Of a DNA stretch of 64,000 nucleotides, positions 1-8,793 are shown piece after piece. The stretch is taken from NCBI RefSeq assembly GCF_023744375.2, contig NZ_CP146284.1:744001-808000 (forward strand). Reading direction: 5' to 3'. Position 1 is the first letter of the stretch. Each line of letters opens with the position of its first letter. The position numbers and the translations under genes are program-made. A model generated the notes under the pieces. It saw only the letters and a program-made list of their open reading frames with translations. It ran no database searches and was not told the origin of the DNA. This DNA comes from Parabacteroides sp. AD58 (GTDB lineage Bacteria; Bacteroidota; Bacteroidia; Bacteroidales; Tannerellaceae).

Positions 1-69
1 ATAGATAAAGGTTTTGACAAAAAATTGATTCATACGGTAGTAGGAGTCGGCTATATGATGGAAGCATGA
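1..69 (+). CDS. DNA-binding response regulator, C-terminal end (partial)
   Basis: Only the last 22 codons are in the window. They end in HTVVGVGYMMEA, which matches the end of the winged-helix DNA-binding domain of OmpR/PhoB-type regulators, where the usual form is R-G-x-G-Y. The stop codon TGA at 67-69 overlaps the start of the following histidine kinase (ATGA), so the two genes form a translationally coupled two-component pair. The receiver domain lies upstream of the window. Confidence 0.8.
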   Translation: MDKGFDKKLIHTVVGVGYMMEA

Positions 70-1277
70 AAACAGGAAACAAGATAGTTTGGGTATATAC
101 ATGGCTTATCATGGGATTGGTTGTGTTCGTGGTGGTATTATTCTATATCCTCACAGCACGATCTATTAATAAAGTATATGAATCGTATCTGGCTGAACGA
201 GCAATCGCTACAGCTGAAAAATATTGGGAACGGGATGAATTGGATGATGCAAGCTACGATCTGGTGCAAAAGCGTTATGATCAGGCATTACCAATTGCTA
301 AGGAGTTAATTCTGAATGCAGATTCCATTATTAAGGCTAGAAAGTCATTATCCCGTTATTTATCGGACGAAGACATAAATGAATTGTATTCAAAACATAT
401 CGTACATTTTGAAGGAAAAGAACATCAATATGGTGTAGCCATTTATTATCCAGATAATGAAGGGAATTTTATCGTCTTAATTCGATCCAATAATCAATAT
501 GGTGCGGACATTATTGCTCGCATGGGCTGGTTACTGCTTGCAGCCTTTGGACTAACAGCTGTCCTTGTCTATGGAGTTGGTAAATTATATGCCGGACGTT
601 TAGTGAACCAGATAGACGAAGCTTATCAAAATGAGAAATCTTTTATTAGTAATGCTTCTCATGAACTGAATAATCCGTTGACAGCCATTCAAGGAGAATG
701 CGAAATAACGCTGTTGCGGGAACGAACTCCAGCAGAATATGCATCTGCCTTAGAACGTATTAAGTCTGAAAGCCAACGAATGATTATTCTGATGAAACAC
801 TTGCTATTTCTTTCTAGAGGAGACAAAGAAATCATTAATAGTGCTATCGAACCTATTCATTTACAGGATTTTTTTCAAACATTAGTAACTGATCCAGTTC
901 GTTTTAAAAAGGAGGGCCCTGAGGTAATTGTTGAAGCCAATCCACATTTATTAGGTATTGCTATTCAAAACATTATCAACAACGCTTACAAATATTCGAA
1001 AGGAAAAGAAGTCGAAATACGTACTAAAGGTTACAATGTATATATTGAAGATCAAGGAATTGGTATTTCTTCAGATGACATCAAACGTATTTTCCAGCCA
1101 TTTTATCGGGGTAAAAATGCAAGAGGTTTTGAAGGACAAGGCATTGGTTTGACATTATCTGTTCGGATTCTAAAATCATTCGGCGCTCGTGTAAAAATCA
1201 ATTCAGAATTAAACAAGGGAACTCAAGTTCATATTTGTTTCCAGCCATCTTCAATATCAACACAGAGAAGTAAGTAA
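66..1277 (+). CDS. Two-component sensor histidine kinase
   Basis: A 403-residue membrane histidine kinase and the likely phosphodonor of the regulator encoded just upstream. Membrane segments lie at about residues 10-30 and 153-172 and flank an extracytoplasmic sensor region of roughly 120 residues with no recognised fold. The dimerisation/phosphoacceptor motif NASHELNNPLTAI places the phosphorylated His at H199. The HATPase_c domain follows, with an N box (IINNAYKYS), a G1 box (DQGIGIS) and a G2 box (GQGIGLTLS). The linker between the second membrane helix and H199 is only about 25 residues, too short for a full HAMP domain. The start codon overlaps the regulator stop. The signal sensed cannot be told from sequence. 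Confidence 0.93.
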   Translation: MKTGNKIVWVYTWLIMGLVVFVVVLFYILTARSINKVYESYLAERAIATAEKYWERDELDDASYDLVQKRYDQALPIAKELILNADSIIKARKSLSRYLSDEDINELYSKHIVHFEGKEHQYGVAIYYPDNEGNFIVLIRSNNQYGADIIARMGWLLLAAFGLTAVLVYGVGKLYAGRLVNQIDEAYQNEKSFISNASHELNNPLTAIQGECEITLLRERTPAEYASALERIKSESQRMIILMKHLLFLSRGDKEIINSAIEPIHLQDFFQTLVTDPVRFKKEGPEVIVEANPHLLGIAIQNIINNAYKYSKGKEVEIRTKGYNVYIEDQGIGISSDDIKRIFQPFYRGKNARGFEGQGIGLTLSVRILKSFGARVKINSELNKGTQVHICFQPSSISTQRSK

Positions 1278-1411
1278 ATTCAGTTATTCTGAGTATAATT
1301 ATAATAGGAAGAACCCAAACAGGTATTTCATATATTTTCTATTTAACATAATCGTAATTATAAATCAATAGGGTTTCATTTGTAAAAGTGCAGTACTATG
1401 GAAACAGAACT

Positions 1412-1437
1412 AACGAGAATCGTTTTTATTTCTCGTT
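1412..1437. repeat. CGAGAATC-family hairpin, copy 1
   Basis: AACGAGAA (1412-1419) and TTCTCGTT (1430-1437) form an inverted repeat followed by T-rich sequence. Related hairpins occur near 11.25, 18.55 and 50.5 kb. It lies about 135 bp after the histidine kinase and could end that transcript. The rest of the 409-bp gap 1278-1686 is AT-rich, with no ORF, RNA gene or convincing htpG promoter that I can recognise. Confidence 0.6.
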
Positions 1438-1686
1438 TATTTCGTTATCTATTTCCTTTTATTTTGTGATCAAAGTATTCAATTACATTTTATGGATTCC
1501 TTTTTAATGCTCCTGTCTTACATAAGAAAATTTGGCAGTAGCTCTATTGACAAACTGAAGAAATGTCATATAATATTTCTTTTTGTCTCTATAAACGACT
1601 TTGGTACTTAATTTGTAGAAAAATTAATGGCTTGCACGATTGAATAAACAAGCTAAATTAATCAGATAACAATAAAAAATATAAAT

Positions 1687-3738
1687 ATGAATAAGAATGG
1701 TAATATCGGGGTTACAAGTGAAAACATCTTCCCGATCATCAAAAAGTTCTTGTATAGTGATCACGAAATTTTCTTACGTGAACTCGTTTCAAATGCAGTC
1801 GATGCCACGCAGAAATTGAAGACATTGGCCTCAGTTGGTGAATTCAAAGGTGAAATGGGTGATCTGACAGTTCGTGTTAAATTCGACGATCAGACGATTA
1901 CCATCTCTGATAGAGGTATTGGTATGACGGCTGAAGAAATCGATAAATATATCAATCAGATAGCCTTTTCAGGTGCTGAAGAATTTGTTGAGAAATATAA
2001 GAATGATGCAGCAGCAATCATCGGTCATTTCGGGTTGGGATTCTACTCCTCTTTCATGGTATCAAAGAAGGTAGAAATTGTTACCAAGTCATATAAAGAA
2101 GGCGCACAAGCTGTAAAATGGAGCTGCGACGGTACTCCTACTTATACCTTGGAAGAAACTGAAAAGGCAGACCGTGGTACTGATATTATTCTGTACATTG
2201 ATGATGAAAATAAAGATTTTCTGAATCAACAGAAAATTACAGACCTGCTGAAGAAATACTGTCGTTTCTTGCCTGTTCCTATCGCATTCGGTAAAAAACA
2301 GGAATGGAAAGACGGTAAATATGTGGATACCGATGAGGATAATATTATTAATGATACGACACCGGCCTGGGTTCGTAAACCGGCTGATTTGAAAGATGAA
2401 GATTATAAAAAGTTCTATCAGGAACTTTATCCGATGTCAGACGAACCGCTTTTCTGGATTCACTTAAATGTGGATTATCCGTTTAATCTGACAGGTATTC
2501 TTTACTTCCCACGTATCAAGAGTAATATTGATTTACACCGGAACAAGATTCAGTTGTATTGCAATCAGGTATTCGTCACAGATTCTGTAGAAGGAATCGT
2601 ACCTGAATTCCTTACATTGCTGCATGGTGTAATCGATTCACCGGATATCCCATTGAATGTTTCACGTTCCTATCTGCAGAGCGACCAGAATGTAAAGAAG
2701 ATTTCAAGCCATATTACGAAAAAAGTAGCCGATCGCTTGGAAGAAATCTTCAAAACAGACCGGAAACAATTCGAAGAAAAATGGGATTATCTGAAGCTCT
2801 TCATTCAGTATGGAATGTTGACAGATGAAAAATTCTATGATCGTGCAGTTAAGTTTGCCTTGCTGAAAGACATTGATGATAAATATTATACGCTTGATGA
2901 ATACAAGACGTTAATTAAAGACAATCAGACAGACAAAGACGGTACACTGGTTTATTTGTACACGACGAATAAGAATGAACAATACAGTTATATCCAGGCC
3001 GCCAAGGATAAAGGATACAGCGTATTGGTTATGAATGGTCAGTTGGATGTTCATGCTATTGGCCAGTTGGAACAAAAGTTGGATAAAGTCCGTTTCGTTC
3101 GTGTAGATAGTGATACAATCGACCGTTTGATTGCTAAAGAAGACGTCGGAAAAGTTTCATTGGAAGAACAACAGCGGGAAGCATTGCAGGAAATCTTCAA
3201 GAGCCAATTGCCTAAACTGGAAAAGACTGAGTTTATGGTCACTTTGGAAGCTTTAGGAGAAAATTCTAATCCTGTTGTACTGACACAAGGTGAATATATG
3301 CGTCGTATGCGTGAGATGTCGGCTATGCAGCCGGGAATGTCTTTCTACGGAGAAATGCCTGATAGCTATAATCTGGTAATTAATACAGATCACGCCTTAG
3401 TAAAAGACATTTTGGCAAGTGAAGAATCAGCATGTAATGAAAAATTACAGCCTATTCTGGCCGATATGAAGGGATGGAAAGCTCGTCAGTCAGATTTGCG
3501 TGAAACTCAAAATAGTAAAAAAGAAGAGGAAATCACGGAAGCTGAAAAAGAAGACATGACTAATACAAATAAAAAGATTGCAGAATTGCGTGTTGAGTGC
3601 AATAAGATTATTGCCGAATATGCAGCTAGCAACAAGAAAGTTAGTCAGTTGATTGACTTAGCCTTATTAAGCAACGGCTTACTGAAAGGCGAAGCTTTGA
3701 GCAACTTCATCAAACGCAGTGTTGACTTGATACATTGA
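1687..3738 (+). CDS. htpG: Molecular chaperone HtpG (Hsp90)
   Basis: A 683-residue Hsp90-family ATP-dependent cytosolic chaperone that remodels client proteins, often with the DnaK system. The N-terminal GHKL ATPase shows the family motifs: RELVSNAVDA (residues 31-40, with the catalytic Glu and the Mg-binding Asn), DRGIGM (75-80) and GHFGLGFYSS (from 113). The middle domain carries the Hsp90 signature around LNVSRSYLQSDQNVKKI. The C-terminal dimerisation region contains a charged KKEEEITEAEKED stretch. The protein is slightly longer than E. coli HtpG (624), as is usual in Bacteroidetes. It is a single-gene unit ended by a strong terminator. The start ATG gives a normal N-terminus for the family. 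Confidence 0.97.
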   Translation: MNKNGNIGVTSENIFPIIKKFLYSDHEIFLRELVSNAVDATQKLKTLASVGEFKGEMGDLTVRVKFDDQTITISDRGIGMTAEEIDKYINQIAFSGAEEFVEKYKNDAAAIIGHFGLGFYSSFMVSKKVEIVTKSYKEGAQAVKWSCDGTPTYTLEETEKADRGTDIILYIDDENKDFLNQQKITDLLKKYCRFLPVPIAFGKKQEWKDGKYVDTDEDNIINDTTPAWVRKPADLKDEDYKKFYQELYPMSDEPLFWIHLNVDYPFNLTGILYFPRIKSNIDLHRNKIQLYCNQVFVTDSVEGIVPEFLTLLHGVIDSPDIPLNVSRSYLQSDQNVKKISSHITKKVADRLEEIFKTDRKQFEEKWDYLKLFIQYGMLTDEKFYDRAVKFALLKDIDDKYYTLDEYKTLIKDNQTDKDGTLVYLYTTNKNEQYSYIQAAKDKGYSVLVMNGQLDVHAIGQLEQKLDKVRFVRVDSDTIDRLIAKEDVGKVSLEEQQREALQEIFKSQLPKLEKTEFMVTLEALGENSNPVVLTQGEYMRRMREMSAMQPGMSFYGEMPDSYNLVINTDHALVKDILASEESACNEKLQPILADMKGWKARQSDLRETQNSKKEEEITEAEKEDMTNTNKKIAELRVECNKIIAEYAASNKKVSQLIDLALLSNGLLKGEALSNFIKRSVDLIH

Positions 3739-3778
3739 TAAAGGAATGAAATATTCAATTTATTAAGACTGAAAGAAA

Positions 3779-3826
3779 GAGATTGTCGGGAATCAATGAA
3801 GAGATTCCTGATAATCTCTTTTTTTA
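3779..3826 (+). terminator. Rho-independent terminator of htpG
   Basis: A 16-bp stem (3779-3794 with 3803-3818, two G-U pairs) is followed by a run of seven or more T. It lies 40 bp after the htpG stop. Confidence 0.88.
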
Positions 3827-3848
3827 TTAGAAACAGTTGATTTTATTT

Positions 3849-4313
3849 ATGGAACAGGAAATTCAATTGAACGAACATAACAAGCAGGAATATCCTCCTA
3901 TGCACACAACAGAACATATTCTAAACCAGACTATGGTTAGGATGTTTGGTTGCCCGAGGTCGAGGAATGCCCACATAGAACGGAAGAAGAGTAAATGCGA
4001 TTACGAATTACCGGAAGCTCCTACCCCCGAACAAATGCAGGAAATTGAACGGCGAGTAAATGAAGTGATAGATCAGCATTTGCCGGTAACTATTGAATTC
4101 ATGCCAAGAGAAGCAGCAGCAGCCATTGTTGATTTAAGTAAATTACCAGAGGATGCAAGTTCAACTCTTCGGATTGTGCGCATCGGAGACTATGATGCGT
4201 GTGCCTGCATAGGAGCGCATGTGCAAAACACCTCAGAAATAGGACATTTCAAGTTGCTCACATACGACTATAACGAAGGGCGTTTGCGTTTGCGATTCAA
4301 ACTTATAGAATAA
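3849..4313 (+). CDS. AlaX-like tRNA-editing (SAD) domain protein
   Basis: A free-standing protein of 154 residues resembling the second additional (SAD) domain of alanyl- and threonyl-tRNA synthetases, a zinc-dependent site that hydrolyses mischarged aminoacyl-tRNA. The HxxxH ligand pair is H19-TTE-H23 and the later CxxxH motif is C120-IGA-H124, the expected Zn2+ ligands. The fold family is clear; which mischarged tRNA is cleared is not. An in-frame TTG lies 12 bases upstream, but the ATG at 3849 is the likelier start. It sits alone between the htpG terminator and pgk, all on the plus strand. Confidence 0.82.
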   Translation: MEQEIQLNEHNKQEYPPMHTTEHILNQTMVRMFGCPRSRNAHIERKKSKCDYELPEAPTPEQMQEIERRVNEVIDQHLPVTIEFMPREAAAAIVDLSKLPEDASSTLRIVRIGDYDACACIGAHVQNTSEIGHFKLLTYDYNEGRLRLRFKLIE

Positions 4314-4351
4314 AAAATGCAAAGCTGTACCGAAATAAAAATATTTTTATG

Positions 4352-4359
4352 TAAGTTTG
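4352..4359 (+). promoter_or_regulatory. Probable -7 box of the pgk promoter
   Basis: TAAGTTTG matches the Bacteroidetes -7 consensus TAnnTTTG and would give a leader of about 33 nt before pgk. No TTTG -33 box is present at the expected distance. Confidence 0.5.
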
Positions 4360-4397
4360 CATGTATAAATGACCATATTTTTTAAATAGACAATATT

Positions 4398-5648
4398 ATG
4401 ACAATTGATCAGTTTAATTTTGCCGGTAAAAAGGCAATTGTTCGCGTGGACTTCAATGTACCTCTCGACGAAAATGGTAAAATTACAGATGATACCCGTA
4501 TTCGTGGTGCTCTGCCTACATTGAAAAAGATTTTGGCAGACGGTGGTAGCTTAATCATTATGTCTCACATGGGCAAACCGAAAGGAAAGGTAAACGCCAA
4601 GTATTCATTGAGCCAAATTGTTGATGCTGTATCAGCTCAGCTGGGTGTTCCTGTTAAATTTGCTCCAGATTGTGCAAAAGCAGGCGACGCTGCTGCTGCA
4701 TTGAAACCAGGAGAAGTTCTTCTGTTGGAAAACTTACGTTTCTATCCGGAAGAAGAAGGTAAACCTGTAGGCATTGAAAAAGAAGATCCAGGCTACGAAG
4801 AAGCAAAGAAGGCTATGAAGGCTTCTCAAAAAGAATTCGCAAAAACTTTAGCTTCTTATGCTGATTGTTATGTAAATGATGCATTTGGTACTGCACACCG
4901 TAAGCATGCATCAACAGCTGTTATCGCTGATTATTTTGATGCTGACCATAAGATGTTAGGCTACCTGATGGAAAAAGAAGTACAGGCTGTAGATAATGTA
5001 TTAAGCAATATCAAACATCCGTTTACTGCTATCATGGGTGGTTCTAAAGTATCCACAAAAATTGGTATTATTGAAAACCTGATGGACAAGGTAGATAACT
5101 TGATCTTATGTGGTGGTATGACTTACACATTTGCTAAGGCTCAAGGTGGAAAGATTGGTATGTCTATCTGCGAAGATGATAAGCTGGACTTGGCTTTGGA
5201 CATCATTGCTAAAGCTAAAGCTAAAGGTGTTAACCTGGTATTAGGTACAGACTGTGTAGCAGCTGATGCATTTTCAAATGATGCCCACACTATGATCTGC
5301 CCGGCTAACGATGTTCCTGATGGTTGGGAAGGTTTGGATGCTGGTCCTGAGACTCGTAAGGCTTTTGCAGATGCTATTAAAGGTGCTAAGACAATCCTTT
5401 GGAACGGTCCTGCTGGTGTATTTGAATTTGATAACTTTACTGCAGGTTCACGTGCTATTGCTGAAGCTATTGCAGAAGCAACAGCTAACGGTGCTTTCTC
5501 ATTAATTGGTGGGGGTGACTCAGTTGCTTGTATCAACAAATTTGGTATGGCAGACAAGGTTTCTTACATCTCTACAGGTGGTGGTGCTTTGTTGGAAGCT
5601 ATCGAAGGTAAAGTTTTACCGGGTATCGCTGCAATCAAAGGTGAATAA
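4398..5648 (+). CDS. pgk: Phosphoglycerate kinase
   Basis: A 416-residue glycolytic enzyme that transfers phosphate from 1,3-bisphosphoglycerate to ADP. Family signatures occur in order: [20 protein letters not shown] near the N-terminus, SHMGKPKG (basic patch), [42 protein letters not shown] and the nucleotide-binding GGGDS near the C-terminus. Length is normal. The gene is monocistronic, with its own -7 promoter box and a bidirectional terminator shared with the convergent pyrD. The coding sequence favours GCT/GTA/GGT codons, as expected for a highly expressed gene. Confidence 0.98.
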   Translation: MTIDQFNFAGKKAIVRVDFNVPLDENGKITDDTRIRGALPTLKKILADGGSLIIMSHMGKPKGKVNAKYSLSQIVDAVSAQLGVPVKFAPDCAKAGDAAAALKPGEVLLLENLRFYPEEEGKPVGIEKEDPGYEEAKKAMKASQKEFAKTLASYADCYVNDAFGTAHRKHASTAVIADYFDADHKMLGYLMEKEVQAVDNVLSNIKHPFTAIMGGSKVSTKIGIIENLMDKVDNLILCGGMTYTFAKAQGGKIGMSICEDDKLDLALDIIAKAKAKGVNLVLGTDCVAADAFSNDAHTMICPANDVPDGWEGLDAGPETRKAFADAIKGAKTILWNGPAGVFEFDNFTAGSRAIAEAIAEATANGAFSLIGGGDSVACINKFGMADKVSYISTGGGALLEAIEGKVLPGIAAIKGE

Positions 5649-5670
5649 TTAGCACTAACGTTATAAAACT

Positions 5671-5717
5671 AAAGGGAGAAAATGAGGTTAAAACCCGATT
5701 TTCTCCCTTTTTCTTTT
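5671..5717. terminator. Bidirectional terminator between pgk and pyrD
   Basis: A perfect 13-bp stem (5671-5683 with 5698-5710) is followed by a T-rich run on the plus strand. The opposite strand is less T-rich, so it fits pgk best but may also serve the convergent pyrD transcript. Confidence 0.85.
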
Positions 5718-5751
5718 TATCATTATTCCTGACTAAAAACAGAAAAATGAT

Positions 5752-6663
5752 TTATATCTCTAATGCTCCAATTATTTCCTTTACAGATTTGAACCCGTGC
5801 CGATCACAGTAGTCATTGATTCCATCTATTACCTGAATAGAAATGGTAGGATCTATAAAATTATAAGTTCCAATCTGTATAGCTGTTGCTCCCGCCAACA
5901 TAAATTCAACAGCATCTTTCCAATTAGATATACCTCCTAACCCGATAATCGGAATGTTCAAAACCTTGGCGCTCTGCCATACCATCCGGAGGGCAACGGG
6001 CTTAACGCAAGGCCCCGAAAGACCTCCAGTTATTGTAGATAAAACTGGTTTTCGTTTTTCAGCATTAATAGCCATTCCCATCATTGTATTGATCATAGAA
6101 ACAGCATCTGCTCCTTCTGCTTCAACTGCCCGGGCGATCTCGGTTATATCTGTTACATTTGGTGAAAGTTTTACAATAAGGGTCTTTGGATAAGCCTTAC
6201 GAACTGCCCGGACAACCTCCGCAGCTCCATGGGCTGTTACACCAAACGACATACCTCCTTGTTTGACATTCGGGCAGGATATATTCAGCTCAATAGCCGG
6301 GATCCGATCCAGTTCAGCTATTTTTTCAGCACATTCCACATAAGTTTCAACTGAAGATCCACTTACATTCACAATCATATTCGTATCAATATCCTTAATT
6401 TCTGGATAAATATGATCCGCAAAATATTGAGCACCCTTATTTTGTAACCCGACTGCATTAAGCATTCCTGCCGGTGTCTCTGCCATTCTCGGGTACGGAT
6501 TACCTTCGCGCGGTTGTATGGTTGTTCCTTTAACAAAAATACCTCCTAAACGGGAAATGTCAATAAAATCAGCATATTCTATGCCATATCCAAACGTGCC
6601 TGATGCAGTCATTACCGGATTCTTCAACTGCAAATTTCCTATATTAACACTTAGTTCAGCCAT
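5752..6663 (-). CDS. pyrD: Dihydroorotate dehydrogenase B, catalytic subunit
   Basis: A 303-residue class 1B dihydroorotate dehydrogenase. It oxidises dihydroorotate to orotate in pyrimidine synthesis and passes electrons to NAD+ through PyrK. The active-site region [11 protein letters not shown] contains the catalytic-base Cys of class 1 enzymes (C130); class 2 membrane enzymes use Ser. The TIM barrel has the FMN phosphate-binding [11 protein letters not shown] and NAMIGTYNF-like IQIGTYNF segments. The start ATG lies inside the end of pyrK (13-base overlap), which is the usual pairing of the two subunits. Confidence 0.96.
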   Translation of the reverse strand: MAELSVNIGNLQLKNPVMTASGTFGYGIEYADFIDISRLGGIFVKGTTIQPREGNPYPRMAETPAGMLNAVGLQNKGAQYFADHIYPEIKDIDTNMIVNVSGSSVETYVECAEKIAELDRIPAIELNISCPNVKQGGMSFGVTAHGAAEVVRAVRKAYPKTLIVKLSPNVTDITEIARAVEAEGADAVSMINTMMGMAINAEKRKPVLSTITGGLSGPCVKPVALRMVWQSAKVLNIPIIGLGGISNWKDAVEFMLAGATAIQIGTYNFIDPTISIQVIDGINDYCDRHGFKSVKEIIGALEI

Positions 6664-7433
6664 GATAATTTTTCAATATTAAAAACAGGTCCTTCCGTAC
6701 ATACACACACATGATGTTCGTCTTTGGTCTTCTCTACACAACAAAGACAAGCACCAATACCACAAGCCATAGTGTTCTCTAAAGAGACTTCACAAGCTAT
6801 TGACTCTCCAGCAGCATATTTAGCAACTGCCATCATCATTGGCTTAGGCCCACACGTATAAATCTGATCAAAATGAACTGATTGCAATACAGAGTGATTG
6901 GTAACATACCCTTTTTCTCCCATCGAACCATCTTCTGTAGTTACGTATACCTTTCCATATTGCTCAAACAGGTCCAACTGGAGTAAATCATTCTTAGAAC
7001 GAGCACCCAACAAGAATATAGGTTCACATCCCATTTCTTTCAGACGGGCTCCCAAATATAGCATGGGGGCCGTGCCGACACCACCACCAATCAAAAGCAA
7101 CTTCTTCGCTTCACCCAGATTTGGCAAAGAGAATCCGTTTCCTAATGGCAGCAAAATGTTTATTAAATCCCCTCTTTTTGCTTCGGCTAACTTGCGGGTT
7201 CCATCACCAACCAACTGAATCAATAACCAGAGCTCATTTGTCTGCTTATCAACAAAGTTAACGGATATTGGGCGCCTCAAGAAGGTTGTAGCTGAATTGG
7301 CTACTCTAACTTGTACAAATTGGCCGGGATTCATATCCGGCAAGGGTTCATCTGCTGTAAGCTTTAGCAGACAATAATTATGATGAAGCCGACAATTTTC
7401 CGTCACCTTCATATCAAGCATATACTTCTTCAT
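6651..7433 (-). CDS. pyrK: Dihydroorotate dehydrogenase B, electron-transfer subunit
   Basis: A 260-residue iron-sulfur flavoprotein that couples PyrD to NAD+. The N-terminal FAD-binding barrel contains RRPISVN (residues about 54-60), followed by an NAD-binding region with [10 protein letters not shown] and TCGPKPMM. The C-terminal 2Fe-2S cluster has C-GIGA-C-LC-C and a fourth Cys about 13 residues later (HHVCVC). I chose the ATG at 7433 because the upstream extension (26 codons of hydrophobic, Cys-rich residues) is not part of this family. It precedes and overlaps pyrD and follows the XRE regulator gene by 81 bp on the same strand. Confidence 0.94.
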   Translation of the reverse strand: MKKYMLDMKVTENCRLHHNYCLLKLTADEPLPDMNPGQFVQVRVANSATTFLRRPISVNFVDKQTNELWLLIQLVGDGTRKLAEAKRGDLINILLPLGNGFSLPNLGEAKKLLLIGGGVGTAPMLYLGARLKEMGCEPIFLLGARSKNDLLQLDLFEQYGKVYVTTEDGSMGEKGYVTNHSVLQSVHFDQIYTCGPKPMMMAVAKYAAGESIACEVSLENTMACGIGACLCCVEKTKDEHHVCVCTEGPVFNIEKLSWLN

Positions 7434-7514
7434 ATCTAAATGATTACAAAGTTTTCCTACAAAGATACAAAAGAAACAAATATAAATATAGGATTCCTGC
7501 CGTTGATGCAAATA

Positions 7515-7994
7515 TTATTCTTCATCTACGCGCTCAGGAACAAACGTATCATAAGTATTATCTGAATAAAATACCATAATTCGACTAACGGTTTTACTCG
7601 TTTTTTCTACGGATATAGCCATTTGTTCCTCCAATGGCTCTCTTTCCGTGTTAAGAGCTGCTTGCGAAACTTCTACATGATCATCAGCCATTAAATGCAG
7701 TTGAGGTGGAGTTTTAGCCTGGTCTTCTGCCTGCTCTACTGAAGAATCACTGCTACGTAACATTTCTCCTTTACCGAATAATAACCAATCCGGATTCAGC
7801 TGTGGGTAGCGATGCAATATTTTTAGCATAACATCCAAACTTGGATTATTCCGTCCAGATATGATGTGTGACATCGCCGCACGCTGAATTCCTATAGCAC
7901 TGGCAAACTGTGCTTGACCCATTCGTTCTCGTTCCATTATTTTCACGATCCGATCCTTCATATTTACAACTTCATAGTCCATAGAATCTGTCAT
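7515..7994 (-). CDS. XRE-family transcriptional regulator
   Basis: A 159-residue protein with an N-terminal helix-turn-helix of the Cro/C1 type (about residues 13-75: MGQAQFASAIGIQRAAMSHI, then SGRNNPSLDVMLKIL). The C-terminal half is Glu/Gln-rich and unrelated to any ligand-binding domain I recognise, ending in a short conserved-looking VFYSDNTYDTFVPERV segment. Translation may start here or at an internal Met 11 codons later. Its promoter is a full consensus match that contains two copies of GTAAACAAT, so it probably represses itself. Whether it also controls pyrK-pyrD, 81 bp downstream, is unknown. Confidence 0.85.
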   Translation of the reverse strand: MTDSMDYEVVNMKDRIVKIMERERMGQAQFASAIGIQRAAMSHIISGRNNPSLDVMLKILHRYPQLNPDWLLFGKGEMLRSSDSSVEQAEDQAKTPPQLHLMADDHVEVSQAALNTEREPLEEQMAISVEKTSKTVSRIMVFYSDNTYDTFVPERVDEE

Positions 7995-8038
7995 TTTGTC
8001 TTATTCGTAGCAATTTGAATGCTTGTTATACAACAATA

Positions 8039-8069
8039 CAAAGGTAAACAATATTTGTAAACAATCAAA
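8039..8069 (-). promoter_or_regulatory. Promoter of the XRE gene with probable operator repeats
   Basis: Read on the minus strand, a -33 box TTTG (8069-8066), a 19-bp spacer and a -7 box TACCTTTG (8046-8039) match the Bacteroidetes consensus exactly. The plus-strand 9-mer GTAAACAAT occurs twice, at 8044-8052 (over the -7 box) and 8057-8065 (next to the -33 box), 13 bp apart. A third GTAAAC is at 8101. This arrangement suggests autorepression by the XRE protein. Confidence 0.65.
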
Positions 8070-8705
8070 TTTATTGTTATAAAAATATACACATCATTTT
8101 GTAAACCTAAATATACAATTGTTTCATGTAAGTTATGTTTCCAAAAATATACTCATTAAACTATCACTTGAATAATAAATATCAAATATCTGGTAATAAA
8201 TGTATTATATATGAATAAATACATCTTTAATTTACAAATGTAAGCTAGAATAACTGTTGACAAACTTATAATTTTATCCGTTAGTTTAAATTTTAGTTGT
8301 ATAAAACTGGTATTATTATAGATATTATTCACTTCAAAAAGAAGTATACTATCCCCTATTACATTTATATATGTATACAAATCAGGTATGAATACATTTG
8401 TATCCATATTTATTTTTCATTATTTTGTATATTAATGTATTCAGATTAATCTTACATTTTGTTTCATTACATTTGTATACTCCCATGGATTCGTTTACAT
8501 TGCTTTATGTATGGCTTATATTGTCTTTATATTTATGACAAAATGACATAATATTCCCCGACCATTATTTACAGTAAAACTTTTTATATAGATAAATTGT
8601 CTAAACAGCCTGATTTTGGACATATTTCCCATCACATGTACAAATGCTTTCAAATATTTGAATTTTGAAGGGGTTAAATTGGATATAAATAACAGAATAT
8701 CAACT
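8070..8705. other. Long AT-rich intergenic region
   Basis: About 640 bp of very AT-rich sequence lie between the XRE promoter and the holA terminator. It has many TTTGTATAC/ACATTTGTAT-like words (around 8379-8406, 8440 and 8470-8480). One 83-codon minus-strand reading frame (8156-8407) encodes low-complexity Ile/Tyr/Asn-rich sequence and is not convincing. I see no RNA gene or mobile element. It may be a spacer or hold further regulator sites. Confidence 0.5.
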
Positions 8706-8759
8706 AAAAAAGGCTATTTTTCTGATTTGAATAAAAATTCATTTCAGAAGAATAGCCTT
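8706..8759 (-). terminator. Rho-independent terminator of the amn-holA unit
   Basis: A 16-bp stem with one mismatch (8710-8725 with 8744-8759) and an 18-nt loop is followed on the minus strand by six T. It lies about 35 bp after the holA stop. Confidence 0.8.
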
Positions 8760-8793
8760 AAAATTGCTTTCTATTGTCTGTAAAAGATAAATT

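Noticed and set aside
5141..5557. 138-codon antisense frame in pgk
   Set aside because: It is the complement of a strongly supported glycolytic gene, with Ala/Ser/Pro-rich shadow sequence.
8156..8407. 83-codon minus-strand reading frame
   Set aside because: Low-complexity, Ile/Tyr/Asn-rich translation of AT-rich DNA, with no promoter, terminator or family resemblance.
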